Positions 34,049 to 43,065 of a stretch of 64,000 nt of DNA are shown piece by piece (within the stretch, counting starts at the first letter, position 1; every line of letters starts with the position of its first letter). The DNA is taken from positions 186,001-250,000 of the forward strand of contig JAJRWT010000032.1 of the NCBI GenBank assembly GCA_024276675.1. The letters run 5' to 3'. The notes beneath the pieces were generated by a model. It saw only the letters and a program-made list of their open reading frames with translations. It made no database searches and had not been told where the DNA came from. The DNA comes from Myxococcota bacterium (GTDB lineage Bacteria > Myxococcota_A > UBA796 > JAFGLY01). Made by a program: the position numbers and the translations under genes.

Positions 34049-35722
34049 ATGTCGGACGAGAATCGCAAGGCTGTCACCCTCACCTGGCTGGCCTGGGCCA
34101 TCTGCATGGTAGCATGCTACGCGCTCGTCTGGAACCTCTGGATCGAAAACACCAAGGTGAATCGGAACCTCACGGAGAAGGTAAAGGTCTGGCTCATCGG
34201 CAGCGCCATGATCATCGTGATTCTCCGCTGGGCATGGCACCGTTGGTTGGAAGCAGGAGCCCGGGCAGCCCTCGGCAGGTACACCAGACGCGCCCTATCA
34301 CTGGCTCTGGCCACCCTGTGCCTGGCTTCCGTGCTCAACTATGGTCGTTTCGGTCTGAAACTCATCAGAGATCGCATCGACGTCTACGACATGATCCACT
34401 ACTACCTGGGTTCCAAGTACTTCGATGAGCTGGGCTATTTCGATCTCTACCCCGCCTGTATTCTGGCAGACCTGGAAAACGACGGGCCCCACTTCAAGAA
34501 TCCACCCACATACCAGGCCCAGGACGAAAACGGCTACGAGATCAGGCCCTTTCCCAAGGCTATCGAGCACGGGCGAACGGTCAGGAAGCGATTCTCGGAA
34601 GAACGCTGGGCCGCCTTCAGTCACGACTTCGTGACCTTGCAACGAAAGTACTACGGCCTCACACAGAAATACTGGTGGCAGATGGTCAATGATCACGGCT
34701 TCAACGGCAGCCCAAGCTGGGCTGCCTACGCCTCGCCATTGGCCAACATGGTGCCGGTGGAGCATGTGAAGTACCTGGGCTACCTGGACCTGGGGCTCCT
34801 GGTAGTGGGCCTCAGTATTACCTGCTGGGCCTTCGGACCATGGGCGGCGGGCTTTCTGCTCATCTTTCTCACCACATCCTACAGCACCCGCTGGCCAACC
34901 ATCACCTGGTCGTTTCTCCGTTATGACTACGTGACAGGCCTGATCATAGCCACGGCTCTCATCAAGAAGGGCAGACCACTGCTGTCGGGTGCCTTCGCGG
35001 CACATGCGGCGGCCATGCGGCTCTTCCCGCTTACCTACCTTCTGGGTCCGGGCGTGAGGGCTGCCTGGACCCTGGTGCGCAGAAGGCGCATGGATCGGCT
35101 GGCGTTCTTGTTCTTCACGGGCTTCGTGATCTGGCTTGGCTTGCTCCATGGGAATGTCCTTCTTCGCTGGGGGGGGGATCCAATCCTCACCCACTGGGAA
35201 GGCATGTCGGAACATATGGCCCCTGAAAACCTATCTTCCAGGCGAGAAGGGCTCGCAATCGCCATCGCCTACAGGGGCGAAACCGACGAAGGTTGGAGTC
35301 CAAAAAGGATCGACCGGGTGCAGGAGCAGGAACCGGTTCGTAAAATCCTGGCATGGGCAATGGTCCTGGCCCTGGCCTGGGGCCTTCGAAGAGCTGAACC
35401 CGCAGAGGGCTTCGCCGCGGGATTCATCGCCTTCTTCGCCCTGGCCACGGCCAGCTACTACTATTATGTCGTGCGGGCTCCGCTCGTACAGGTACACAGC
35501 TCCCAGCCGGGCAAGACCAGGCATGCCCTGGCGCTGTTGTGGCTTCTGGGCATAGATCTTTTCTGCAACTACGCACAACAGTACATGGGCGGGAACCGGA
35601 TTTTCGTCATTGGCTGGATGGGCTGGATGCTGCTGGCCTATTCAATTGGAATGATCGGTGTTCTATGGTGGGAATCAAGCAGGACCGGGAAACAGCTCCA
35701 GGCAGTGTCGGAGAGCGGATGA
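34049..35722 (+). CDS. Polytopic inner-membrane protein of unknown function
   Basis: A 557-residue protein with about ten transmembrane helices (for example 11-30, 46-62, 82-98, 245-265, 270-285, 355-375, 455-470, 525-545). Between helices 3 and 4 lies a soluble loop of about 110 residues rich in Tyr, Asp and Lys (MIHYYLGSKYFDELGYFDLY... to about 235). The size, an early YYLGSKYF..LGYFDLY segment in a large loop and a late cluster of helices recall GT-C glycosyltransferase-type proteins (DUF2029/GT87), but the usual Asp-Glu motif in loop 1 is not certain. GGAG lies 8 bases before ATG 34049. A run of nine G (35169-35177) falls in the coding sequence. The stop overlaps the next start. Confidence 0.7.
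   Translation: MSDENRKAVTLTWLAWAICMVACYALVWNLWIENTKVNRNLTEKVKVWLIGSAMIIVILRWAWHRWLEAGARAALGRYTRRALSLALATLCLASVLNYGRFGLKLIRDRIDVYDMIHYYLGSKYFDELGYFDLYPACILADLENDGPHFKNPPTYQAQDENGYEIRPFPKAIEHGRTVRKRFSEERWAAFSHDFVTLQRKYYGLTQKYWWQMVNDHGFNGSPSWAAYASPLANMVPVEHVKYLGYLDLGLLVVGLSITCWAFGPWAAGFLLIFLTTSYSTRWPTITWSFLRYDYVTGLIIATALIKKGRPLLSGAFAAHAAAMRLFPLTYLLGPGVRAAWTLVRRRRMDRLAFLFFTGFVIWLGLLHGNVLLRWGGDPILTHWEGMSEHMAPENLSSRREGLAIAIAYRGETDEGWSPKRIDRVQEQEPVRKILAWAMVLALAWGLRRAEPAEGFAAGFIAFFALATASYYYYVVRAPLVQVHSSQPGKTRHALALLWLLGIDLFCNYAQQYMGGNRIFVIGWMGWMLLAYSIGMIGVLWWESSRTGKQLQAVSESG
35169..35177 (+). repeat. Run of nine G in the membrane protein gene
   Basis: Nine consecutive G encode a Trp-Gly-Gly-Asp turn between two helices. 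A one-base slip would truncate the protein. Confidence 0.75.
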
Positions 35723-38214
35723 AAGGCAGGTCAATGACAGTTCAAGCCAGACAAACCGGAACCCCGGACCGAACCTCCGGTTTCCCATCCAGGTCGGCGG
35801 CGACATTGTGGGCCTTGCTGCTCTGCTGCCTGGCAGGCCCAACAGGCTGCGACGGCAGCAGCTTCGTGGCAGAGACCAGCTCCGGCGTGGTGGCGCGGGC
35901 TCCCAGCTACGAGGCACGTCTGGATCTGGCCCTGACGCGCACCCGTTCCTCGCGGCTTGGAACAGAGGCAGTGAAAGACCTGGAAGCGCGTGAGGGGGAA
36001 GTGGCAGTGGACGAGCCATCTTCCGTGTCCGGATGGCCCCAGGACACCCAGGTAAGGGCATTGTTGGAAGATGCCTCGCTAAAAGCTCTGCTGTTGGAAC
36101 CAGACGAAGAAGCCGCTGCCAAGGCCCTGACTGACGCCGGCGTGCGCGTAGTGGCCCTGCATTGGAGGCTGGCTTCATCCATAGACCGTGACAGGCGCGT
36201 GCTGTCACGTCTCTACCACCACGACGAGCTTCACTGGTTCAAGCTCTTCAGAATCACCGACGAGTTGTTGCTCTACCAGATCATCCCGCAACCGATGTTT
36301 TTCCCCCCCAGCCTGGCCTACCAGAGTATCCAGGTAATCAGGAGCCTCATCAAGGGCCAACAGCCCGAAGCCGTGCCCAACGTCCAGACCAGGTACGGAG
36401 CGTGGAACCTCATGGCCTCCGTACGCGGGCAGGGTCGCGAGTTGGCCATCGGCCTGGCCAGGAGCAAGGACTACCGCCATGTACTGGCCGAGTTGGCCTC
36501 TGACCTGGAACGAGGGCACCGTCGCTACGTTGAGTGGTACGGCCTGCCTCGTCTCTCCGAAAGCATCGATGACCTGAGTGTCGAAATACACCTGGTCACA
36601 GAGCTTGCGGCGGTGGAGCCACGGGGCGAGGATGACTTGGAGGATCTCTGGGAGCTGGGAATAGACGGCGCCATCATCCGCGACTACGAAGCGGGCAAGG
36701 GCGCGGTATTTCCGGGAGCGCTTTCCTACACTCGCAGCTATCGTGACGTGGACACCTTCCTGCGTCGGGCAGCAACCTTCCATCACTTGAACGACAAGCG
36801 CCCCTGGAGGAAGCCGGAGGTCTCTCTCGAAATGGTGCGATCCCAGCACTACCTCCAGACCCCCGACAACGAGTTGGTCTACCTGTACCGTGGTGTGCCA
36901 CCTGTTCCCATGGAATCCGTCACGCTGGATCGTATCCGATCCAGTGTTCTGTCGGCCGCAGACTGGTACCTGGAGAACCTCCTTCCCGACGGCAGGGTGC
37001 GATACAAGTGGTGGCCCGCCGAAAACCGCGAATCCAATGAATACAACCTGGTGCGTCACACCCTGGCTACGTGGAATCTCGTGGAGGCATGGAAGCTGGA
37101 TCCCAGGCCGGAATTCCTGGAGGGAGCCCGGAGCGCCCTGGACTACACCCTGAAATGGGTCAAGGACGAAGGTGACATGTCCTTCATCAGCTTCAACGAC
37201 AACCAGAAGCTGGGCTCCGTGGTGGTGGGGCTTCTGGGAATGATCGACCTGGCCCAGGTTACCGAGGACCACCAGTGGGACGATCTCATGCGCAGGTTCG
37301 GGCGCTTCGTCGAGTTCATGCAAGAGCCGGATGGGCGCTTCCGTGGCTACCATGTGAGCGAAGACCACCCCTACTACAACCAAGTCAACGACATAGTCCC
37401 CGGCGAAGCCGCCCTTGCACTGATCTACCTCTCCAACTACTTCAACGATCCAGGCTACCTGGAGCCTTTGCCTAGATATTGGGCATACTACCAGCCCTGG
37501 TTCAGGGAACGTGCGGCAAGGAAACGCCCCGATGCCCCCTGGCCAGCGTTCACCTACGACAACGACACACGCCTGGCACTGGTGCAATTCGGCCCCTGGT
37601 CCATCATAGCCGCCAACGCCTACCAGGAGGCAACAGGAGACCAGCAGGTGGCGGACTTCGGCCTGGAGGTGGCGCGATGGATGATCGACACCTACGAGTG
37701 GACATCCGACAAGGCACCGTTCCCCGACTACGTCGGAGGATACTACAAAATTCCCGGCGAGCTTCCCGCCATGCAGGCATTCTGCTACGCCGAAGGCACA
37801 GCCGCGGCCTACCAGTTGGCCTTGAGAGCGGCCCCTGAGCAGGCCAGCTTCTTCGAAGAACACACACGAGAGTCCATGCGTTTTGCCATGCAGATGCAGT
37901 TCAATGACTTCAGCGTGTATCCGTTCTCCAGACCCGAAATCGTAAAGGGTGGAATCCGATACGCCATGAACGAAACCAAGGTGCGCATAGACTACGTGCA
38001 CCACGCTTTGTCAGCCATGAATATCTACCTGGGCGCTGCCCGGAACGATCCGAACCTTCCCCAGCAGCTTCGCGGGGGAAAAGCTCCTGCCGCATCCCAA
38101 CCCGACCAGGACGGCACAGCGGCTGACCAGCAAAGGTCTCCCGACAAGAAAACACAACCCGGCAGGCAAGCACCCAGGGGGAAATCCCACAGACCCGAAC
38201 CCGACTCCCCATGA
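35719..38214 (+). CDS. Exported protein with six-hairpin (alpha/alpha toroid) glycosidase-like domain
   Basis: An 831-residue protein with an N-terminal hydrophobic signal (LWALLLCCLAGPTGC) whose Cys may be lipidated, although PTGC is not a perfect lipobox. Residues about 80-380 are mixed alpha/beta and not recognised. About 400-780 shows repeated helix pairs with conserved aromatic and acidic residues: SAADWYLENLLPDGRVRYKW, NLVRHTLATWNLVEAWKL, MRRFGRFVEFMQEPDGRF, DIVPGEAALALIYL, YDNDTRLALVQFGPWSI, MQAFCYAEGTAAAYQLA. This resembles the (alpha/alpha)6 fold of six-hairpin glycosidases, lyases and epimerases. Substrate unknown. ATG 35719 overlaps the preceding stop (ATGA), with GGAG 5 bases before. 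Coupling with the polytopic membrane protein suggests joint work on a surface glycan. Confidence 0.65.
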   Translation: MKGRSMTVQARQTGTPDRTSGFPSRSAATLWALLLCCLAGPTGCDGSSFVAETSSGVVARAPSYEARLDLALTRTRSSRLGTEAVKDLEAREGEVAVDEPSSVSGWPQDTQVRALLEDASLKALLLEPDEEAAAKALTDAGVRVVALHWRLASSIDRDRRVLSRLYHHDELHWFKLFRITDELLLYQIIPQPMFFPPSLAYQSIQVIRSLIKGQQPEAVPNVQTRYGAWNLMASVRGQGRELAIGLARSKDYRHVLAELASDLERGHRRYVEWYGLPRLSESIDDLSVEIHLVTELAAVEPRGEDDLEDLWELGIDGAIIRDYEAGKGAVFPGALSYTRSYRDVDTFLRRAATFHHLNDKRPWRKPEVSLEMVRSQHYLQTPDNELVYLYRGVPPVPMESVTLDRIRSSVLSAADWYLENLLPDGRVRYKWWPAENRESNEYNLVRHTLATWNLVEAWKLDPRPEFLEGARSALDYTLKWVKDEGDMSFISFNDNQKLGSVVVGLLGMIDLAQVTEDHQWDDLMRRFGRFVEFMQEPDGRFRGYHVSEDHPYYNQVNDIVPGEAALALIYLSNYFNDPGYLEPLPRYWAYYQPWFRERAARKRPDAPWPAFTYDNDTRLALVQFGPWSIIAANAYQEATGDQQVADFGLEVARWMIDTYEWTSDKAPFPDYVGGYYKIPGELPAMQAFCYAEGTAAAYQLALRAAPEQASFFEEHTRESMRFAMQMQFNDFSVYPFSRPEIVKGGIRYAMNETKVRIDYVHHALSAMNIYLGAARNDPNLPQQLRGGKAPAASQPDQDGTAADQQRSPDKKTQPGRQAPRGKSHRPEPDSP

Positions 38215-38282
38215 AACACGGGCCCACCGCCCAGGGCACGGGAGCCATGCTGGCAGCAACGGAATCGCACCGAATGAAACCA

Positions 38283-38780
38283 TCAATGGCGCCAGGAGCC
38301 CACGGAATCAACGAACCATCTGCACGCCAGACCCACCACAGAACCCAGCAACGCTCCCACCAACACGTCGCTTGGGTAGTGGACGGCTATGGCCACCCTG
38401 GAAAAAGCCACGACCACGGCCACCATCCATGCCCAGGGAGCGCCCAGGGCAGCCGCTACGGCGAAGGCATTGGCGGCGTGGGCCGAGGGCATGCTGAAGG
38501 AATCACTGCAGCCGAAGGGGACCGAGACATCCATCAAGGCCAGACAAGGACGAGGTCGTGCGATGAGCGGTTTCAACCAGTGACTGGCCATCACATCGGT
38601 CAGGCCAACGGCCATGGGTACGGCGAAGACCAACCCCCACTTGCGAAGGGTCACAATCCACGCAATTACCATGACCGCCAGGGCAAGGGTGCCCCAACTG
38701 CCGTCGATGAAACCCCACAGCCAGTGCAAACCCGGCCAGAAAGCCGTGGCGTTGGCGGTCTTCAGAGTTTCAACGTCCAT
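38283..38780 (-). CDS. PAP2-family membrane phosphatase
   Basis: A 165-residue protein with about five transmembrane helices and the three PAP2 motifs in order: KPLIARPRP, PSAH in FSMPSAHAANAF, and SRVAIAVHYPSDV, whose two His residues and Asp form the phosphohistidine active site. PAP2 enzymes remove phosphate from lipids such as undecaprenyl pyrophosphate, phosphatidylglycerophosphate or phosphatidic acid; which one cannot be said. GGAG lies 7 bases before ATG. It is the last gene of a reverse run from the DUF3604 gene and converges with the glycosidase-like gene, 68 bases away. Confidence 0.88.
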   Translation of the reverse strand: MDVETLKTANATAFWPGLHWLWGFIDGSWGTLALAVMVIAWIVTLRKWGLVFAVPMAVGLTDVMASHWLKPLIARPRPCLALMDVSVPFGCSDSFSMPSAHAANAFAVAAALGAPWAWMVAVVVAFSRVAIAVHYPSDVLVGALLGSVVGLACRWFVDSVGSWRH

Positions 38781-38832
38781 CTCACGCTCCCGCTGCCACC
38801 TGACCGGGCTCTTCAGGGATCTGTGGAACCAC

Positions 38833-39759
38833 TCAACCTCCCACCCTGTGAATCCTGAAGTCCATCACGTTGCCCTGGGTATCGTAGATGGTCGCCCTGT
38901 CCCCCGAGTTGCTCCAGATGGGGTAGGCGCTGCCCAGAAAAACTTTGAGCTGCAACTCCCTGTGGACCTGGTGCTCTCCCGTGCCACTGTGCAGTTCCAC
39001 GGTATAGCCAGGAGGCACCACGACAGACGGAAGCACGAACTCCTTCCCGCGTGCGTTGGTAATCTCGTACCCGGCGAGATCCAGGTCGACATCGGTGATG
39101 TTGCATACCCGCAGGTATTCCCCGTTCACGTTGCGGCGGTCATTGCCGGCTGCATTGGCGTGGAAGCTGGTGATATGGAGCCTTCCCCGGTAGTGCTCAT
39201 CGGTCCATATCCCCAGTCCCCGGGCACGGGCCAGCCGCTGTGCTTCAAAGAGATAATCCAGGTCTTCATCCACGGGAGGGATGAGCATCACGTGGGCCAG
39301 TCCACGTTCCAGTAGATACACAGCAAGAGACTCCCCATTCACGGTGACATCCGCCACCAGTCTCCCGTAGCGATCACGCACGGCAGGGCTGTATGCCAGG
39401 TCTACCTTTCTGCCGATGACGAACCGCTCGGTGGCGTCTCGGGCATCTTCGGCAAAGGCCTGGAGAGGACGTAGCTCGGGAGTGTTGATCCACCTGAATC
39501 GGACGTTGTCGCCCTGTGCCAGGGTGAAGGTGTCGCCATCGTAGACCCGCACCACCGTGCCGCTGCTGGGTGCCGGGGCCTCGTGGGAAGTGGAGCCGGA
39601 AAGATCTTCCGCCTGGATCTCCTGTGATGCCTCGGTGGCCTGGTCTCGTGCGGCATGAGCGGGCTGGGGGGACAGAATCAGGAGCCAGAGAAGACCCAAG
39701 GGCAAGGTCGGAACGGATACGTGACACTTCCAGTGGGATTCCATGATACCGGGGGCCAT
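38833..39759 (-). CDS. Exported thermonuclease-like protein with C-terminal lamin-tail domain
   Basis: A 308-residue exported protein: signal peptide with LGLLWLLILSPQPAHA, a short Glu/Ser-rich stretch, then a staphylococcal-nuclease domain (about 66-180): VVRVYDGDTFTL, VRFRWINTPE, DRYGRLVADV, AVYLLERGLAHV, AQRLARARGLGIW. The catalytic Asp, Arg and Glu positions look kept, though the usual D-x-P-E reads NTPE. A lamin-tail domain follows (about 195-305: HANAAGNDRRNVNGEYLRVCN, DLAGYEITNARG, TVELHSGTG, DRATIYDTQGNVM), a fold often found attached to extracellular nucleases. ATG 39759 has GGAG 5 bases before it; the frame open to 39975 has no such site. Confidence 0.88.
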   Translation of the reverse strand: MAPGIMESHWKCHVSVPTLPLGLLWLLILSPQPAHAARDQATEASQEIQAEDLSGSTSHEAPAPSSGTVVRVYDGDTFTLAQGDNVRFRWINTPELRPLQAFAEDARDATERFVIGRKVDLAYSPAVRDRYGRLVADVTVNGESLAVYLLERGLAHVMLIPPVDEDLDYLFEAQRLARARGLGIWTDEHYRGRLHITSFHANAAGNDRRNVNGEYLRVCNITDVDLDLAGYEITNARGKEFVLPSVVVPPGYTVELHSGTGEHQVHRELQLKVFLGSAYPIWSNSGDRATIYDTQGNVMDFRIHRVGG

Positions 39760-39857
39760 TTTTTCTCCTGCGCCAGCCAAGGCTGATCCATCCTTTTGAT
39801 ACAACCTCATCATGCCACAACAAACAAAGCAAGGGCCCCAATTCGATTCCATGTCGC

Positions 39858-40763
39858 CTATTCCAGGCTTCCCGCCTGCACGCTTTCGAAAAGCTGCGAT
39901 GCCTTGTAGGAAGACCTGACCATGGGGCCACTGGACACCGCGACAAAACCCATCTCCATGGCTTCGGTTCGCCACGCTCGAAAACGGGCAGGTTCCACGT
40001 ACTCCGCCACGGGGTGCTTCACACGGTCTGGCTGCAGGTACTGGCCCAGTGTGAGCACCTGGACACCCGCCTCCAACAGATCCTTCATGGCAGCCCGCAG
40101 TTGCCGGTCCGTCTCGCCCATGCCCAACATCAGTGAAGACTTGGTGACCGTGTCGGGTGAGAGGCGGCGTGCCATAGCCAGAACCGAGAGGGATCGACGG
40201 TAGCTGGCCCGTGGATCCCGAAGGGCTCCCTGCAGGGCTTCCACGGTCTCCAGGTTGTGTGCGAACACTTCGACCCGAGCCCGCATCACTCTGTCCACCG
40301 AAGCCGGATCCCCCTGAAAGTCTGGAACCAGTGCCTCGATGCGAATGTCCGGCAGCATGGACCTGGTGGCCTCGATGGTACGTGCGAAATGTTCCGCACC
40401 CTTGTCGGGAAGGTCGTCTCGATCCACGCTGGTCAAGACAAGATAATCCAGCCCCCAGCTCTTGACGGCCCTCGCTACCGCATGGGGCTCCCCCCCGTCA
40501 AGGGTGCCCCCGGGATTTCCCGTCTTGACGGCACAGAAGCGGCAGGCCCTGGTACAGGTGTCACCCAGGATCATCACCGTGGCTGTACCCCGGGCCCAGC
40601 ATTCCGCCAGGTTGGGACAGCGGGCTTCCTGGCAAACCGTGTTGAGGTCGTTCCCCGCGATGTCGTGCTTGATTCGACCGTATGCGGCCCCCCCGGGGAT
40701 GCTGGTCTTGAGCCAGGGGGGTTTTGGCCTGGGACGAAGGCTGGCTGGAGACTTCACTCTCAT
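39858..40763 (-). CDS. lipA: Lipoyl synthase
   Basis: LipA inserts two sulfur atoms into octanoyl groups on lipoyl domains of pyruvate and 2-oxoglutarate dehydrogenases and GcvH. The 301-residue protein has both iron-sulfur sites: the auxiliary cluster ligands Cys44, Cys49 and Cys55 (CQEARCPNLAEC) and the radical SAM ligands Cys70, Cys74 and Cys77 (CTRACRFC). The C-terminal SSYKA has the Ser that coordinates the auxiliary cluster. Also seen: VLTSVDRDDLPDKGA and SSLMLGMGE. The ATG is 2 bases after the TGA of the DUF3604 gene. lipB is not in this window. Confidence 0.97.
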   Translation of the reverse strand: MRVKSPASLRPRPKPPWLKTSIPGGAAYGRIKHDIAGNDLNTVCQEARCPNLAECWARGTATVMILGDTCTRACRFCAVKTGNPGGTLDGGEPHAVARAVKSWGLDYLVLTSVDRDDLPDKGAEHFARTIEATRSMLPDIRIEALVPDFQGDPASVDRVMRARVEVFAHNLETVEALQGALRDPRASYRRSLSVLAMARRLSPDTVTKSSLMLGMGETDRQLRAAMKDLLEAGVQVLTLGQYLQPDRVKHPVAEYVEPARFRAWRTEAMEMGFVAVSSGPMVRSSYKASQLFESVQAGSLE

Positions 40764-40765
40764 CC

Positions 40766-42970
40766 TCACGTTGAGAACGGGGACAACATGGGCAACCTGG
40801 ACCAATTGCCCTGGCGCCGGCGAGAAAGAACGCTCAAAGCCAAAAATGCAGAGAGAAGACAAGAACCGGTTTTCTGGGAGCCGGCATGGCACGAACAGCC
40901 ACGTGATCCCGGAGTCTGGGAATCTGCTCCCGACGAGGGAAGGCCGGCCGTGTCAAGGTAACCGGTGTCCGGACAACGATCAGAGGGATCCTGAACCTCT
41001 TCGGTGCTGCAATCAGTGGTCACCCAAATGGGACTGGACCACGCATATTCCACGCCGTCTTCACCGTCTTGTCTGAGCTGCAGCCAGACAGCGTAGTCGC
41101 GACCGTCCCAGGTGTCCCACACAAATGTACCTTCTTCACGATCCAGGGTCTTGGGGGTCTCGGTGTAGAGATCTTCCAGGCTGGCGTTTTCGTCTATGGC
41201 AACGGCCTTGAGAGAGATCTCGCTGATGTCGGAAGTGCCATGGCAGTTCCAACGAAAGACAGGTATGTCAGCCACGTACGCCTCGCCTTCGTGGATGTTG
41301 GTTTTTTCCACGGCGTAGAACTCAACGATGATGCGATCCCCCGTGGTCCCGTAGGTGTGACGATACTTGATGGCATCCCAGATATCTTGCCGCTGCAGGC
41401 TGGGAGCCCAGAAGGCCCCAAGGCCAGATGGTGAGTTGAGAACCGAGTACGGGTTGCCCATCCACCCGTCATGGTTGTCCGAACCGCCGATGAAACCCAG
41501 CCTGTTGCCCTTGCGCAGAGCCGTGGGGACGGCGTCGGGATCGTTGGGTGGCTCCATGTTGTTGCCCCACTCGGAGTAGACCTCCACGAGGCGCCGAAGG
41601 TCGAAGTCCTGATGATCCCAGTCATAGCCTGTGAACCTGGAGGCGTGGGGGACAAGCACGGCGCGGGAGCCGTAGTCGCTCTCTACCTGGTGGACCCAGG
41701 AGTAGAGATCCTCCAGGAGCACGGTGTCTTCGTGCTCGCCCAGTGGGCCGTTGCAGTCGTCGTAATAGACGTTGTGGTGGAACTTGTCGGCGCTGCTGGA
41801 GCTACGGAAGTCCCCTACCCATTCGAAACTCAGAAGAGCCAGGTACTCACCGTCTTCGGTGTAGGCTGTACAGTTGTCCTGGAGTTCCTGCCAGAGATCC
41901 TCGCCGTCGATTTCGGTGGGGACGGCCTTCTGGGATTCGCTGGAGACATCCAGGCCAACAATGTCGCGGGCGTAGTGGTGGTTTTCATCTACTCGTTCGC
42001 TGTCTTCGTCGACATATGTATGCCCGTGATGAGAATGGATGTCGCCCCAGAAGAGGTTGCGCTCCGGCGGCTCGTCCAGCACTATCATGGGATTGGAGGT
42101 AGCCCACAACCCGTCGGCGCCGGAGATGGCCTCCACCGGAATCCGGTGTACTCCCGTGTCTTCCACCACCAGGTAGAAGTCGTGGGTTCCCCCGTCGGTG
42201 GGGCTGTACTGGTGTACTCCACCTCCGTAGTCTTCGTCGATGCGCACTGTTCCAGTCCACTGCTCCACGGGATTCCCCAGGTAATCCAGGGGGCTGACCT
42301 TCAGGCGGAAGGTCTCGCCGGCAACCACGTAGGATGGCACCACCACCAGGAGGGTGTTGACCTGTTCATCGGCCAGCAGATCAAAGGTGGGCACGTTGCC
42401 CACATCACTGTATTCGAGGGCAGAACCGAGTTTTTCGGAGGCGGGCCATTCCACGTGTTTGAAGGCGCGATCCGGCATCTCGTGGCCACAAAGGGAGTTG
42501 GTGGAAGTGTCTCCCACAATCATGACTATTTCGTCACCGGAGAGCAGGTCGCCGCTCTCGACCGTGATCTCGGTAAAGGTCCTGGTGTGCAGATCCGGCT
42601 TGGGCTGTTCCTGGCCGTCTTCGTCCACCCTGGACAAGCCCAGCGTCGCGCTACCCGTGGTGTAGGCGGTTACGAGCCCATCGGAGTAGTCTTGGCCGGT
42701 GGCCAGTGCGGAGCATTCGTCTGCATTCAAAACCAGGTTGCCGTACTTGGACCACCTCATGCCATGCAGGTAGGGGTCCTCGACCCTGATGCTGTCTCCG
42801 GGTTCCATTCCGGCGCTGCCCACTACGTAGACATACTCCACGGTTACCTTTGTCTGCACCGTGAAGGTGTCCTGCGAAAGATATACATAGGAGTCGTTGG
42901 GCGTGGGTGGTGGAGAGGAACCCACAGCCAGCAGGCTCGCCATGACAGCCCAGCCTATGAAAGGGTACAT
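40766..42970 (-). CDS. Exported DUF3604 protein with MYXO-CTERM-like sorting end
   Basis: A 734-residue secreted protein. An N-terminal signal (MYPFIGWAVMASLLAVGSS) precedes beta-rich parts (about 30-305). The DUF3604/PHP-like metal-dependent part begins at about 310 with NLFWGDIHSHHGHTYVD and includes ALLSFEWVGDF, AVLVPHASRF and FIGGSDNHDGWMG, residues that bind metals in PHP hydrolases. From 688 the C-terminus reads GCSCHAG, a short hydrophobic helix (LLSAFLALSVL) and SRRR, the pattern of MYXO-CTERM surface-sorting signals; a tail of about 15 residues follows. Enzyme activity is not known. GGAG lies 5-6 bases before ATG 42970. The gene heads the reverse run to lipA. Confidence 0.82.
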   Translation of the reverse strand: MYPFIGWAVMASLLAVGSSPPPTPNDSYVYLSQDTFTVQTKVTVEYVYVVGSAGMEPGDSIRVEDPYLHGMRWSKYGNLVLNADECSALATGQDYSDGLVTAYTTGSATLGLSRVDEDGQEQPKPDLHTRTFTEITVESGDLLSGDEIVMIVGDTSTNSLCGHEMPDRAFKHVEWPASEKLGSALEYSDVGNVPTFDLLADEQVNTLLVVVPSYVVAGETFRLKVSPLDYLGNPVEQWTGTVRIDEDYGGGVHQYSPTDGGTHDFYLVVEDTGVHRIPVEAISGADGLWATSNPMIVLDEPPERNLFWGDIHSHHGHTYVDEDSERVDENHHYARDIVGLDVSSESQKAVPTEIDGEDLWQELQDNCTAYTEDGEYLALLSFEWVGDFRSSSSADKFHHNVYYDDCNGPLGEHEDTVLLEDLYSWVHQVESDYGSRAVLVPHASRFTGYDWDHQDFDLRRLVEVYSEWGNNMEPPNDPDAVPTALRKGNRLGFIGGSDNHDGWMGNPYSVLNSPSGLGAFWAPSLQRQDIWDAIKYRHTYGTTGDRIIVEFYAVEKTNIHEGEAYVADIPVFRWNCHGTSDISEISLKAVAIDENASLEDLYTETPKTLDREEGTFVWDTWDGRDYAVWLQLRQDGEDGVEYAWSSPIWVTTDCSTEEVQDPSDRCPDTGYLDTAGLPSSGADSQTPGSRGCSCHAGSQKTGSCLLSAFLALSVLSRRRQGNWSRLPMLSPFST

Positions 42971-43065
42971 GAAGACTCCGTGTCTGGTATGGACCTGGCC
43001 TGCATCCTATACTGGGAACAACCCCATCGCTACCGTGACGAGAAGCCCGGCGAGGTACATTACCC

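Noticed and set aside
36205..38004. 599-codon open frame on the - strand
   Set aside because: It is antisense to the toroid lipoprotein gene, which has a signal sequence, a ribosome-binding site and fold-like repeats. The - strand product shows no recognisable motif.
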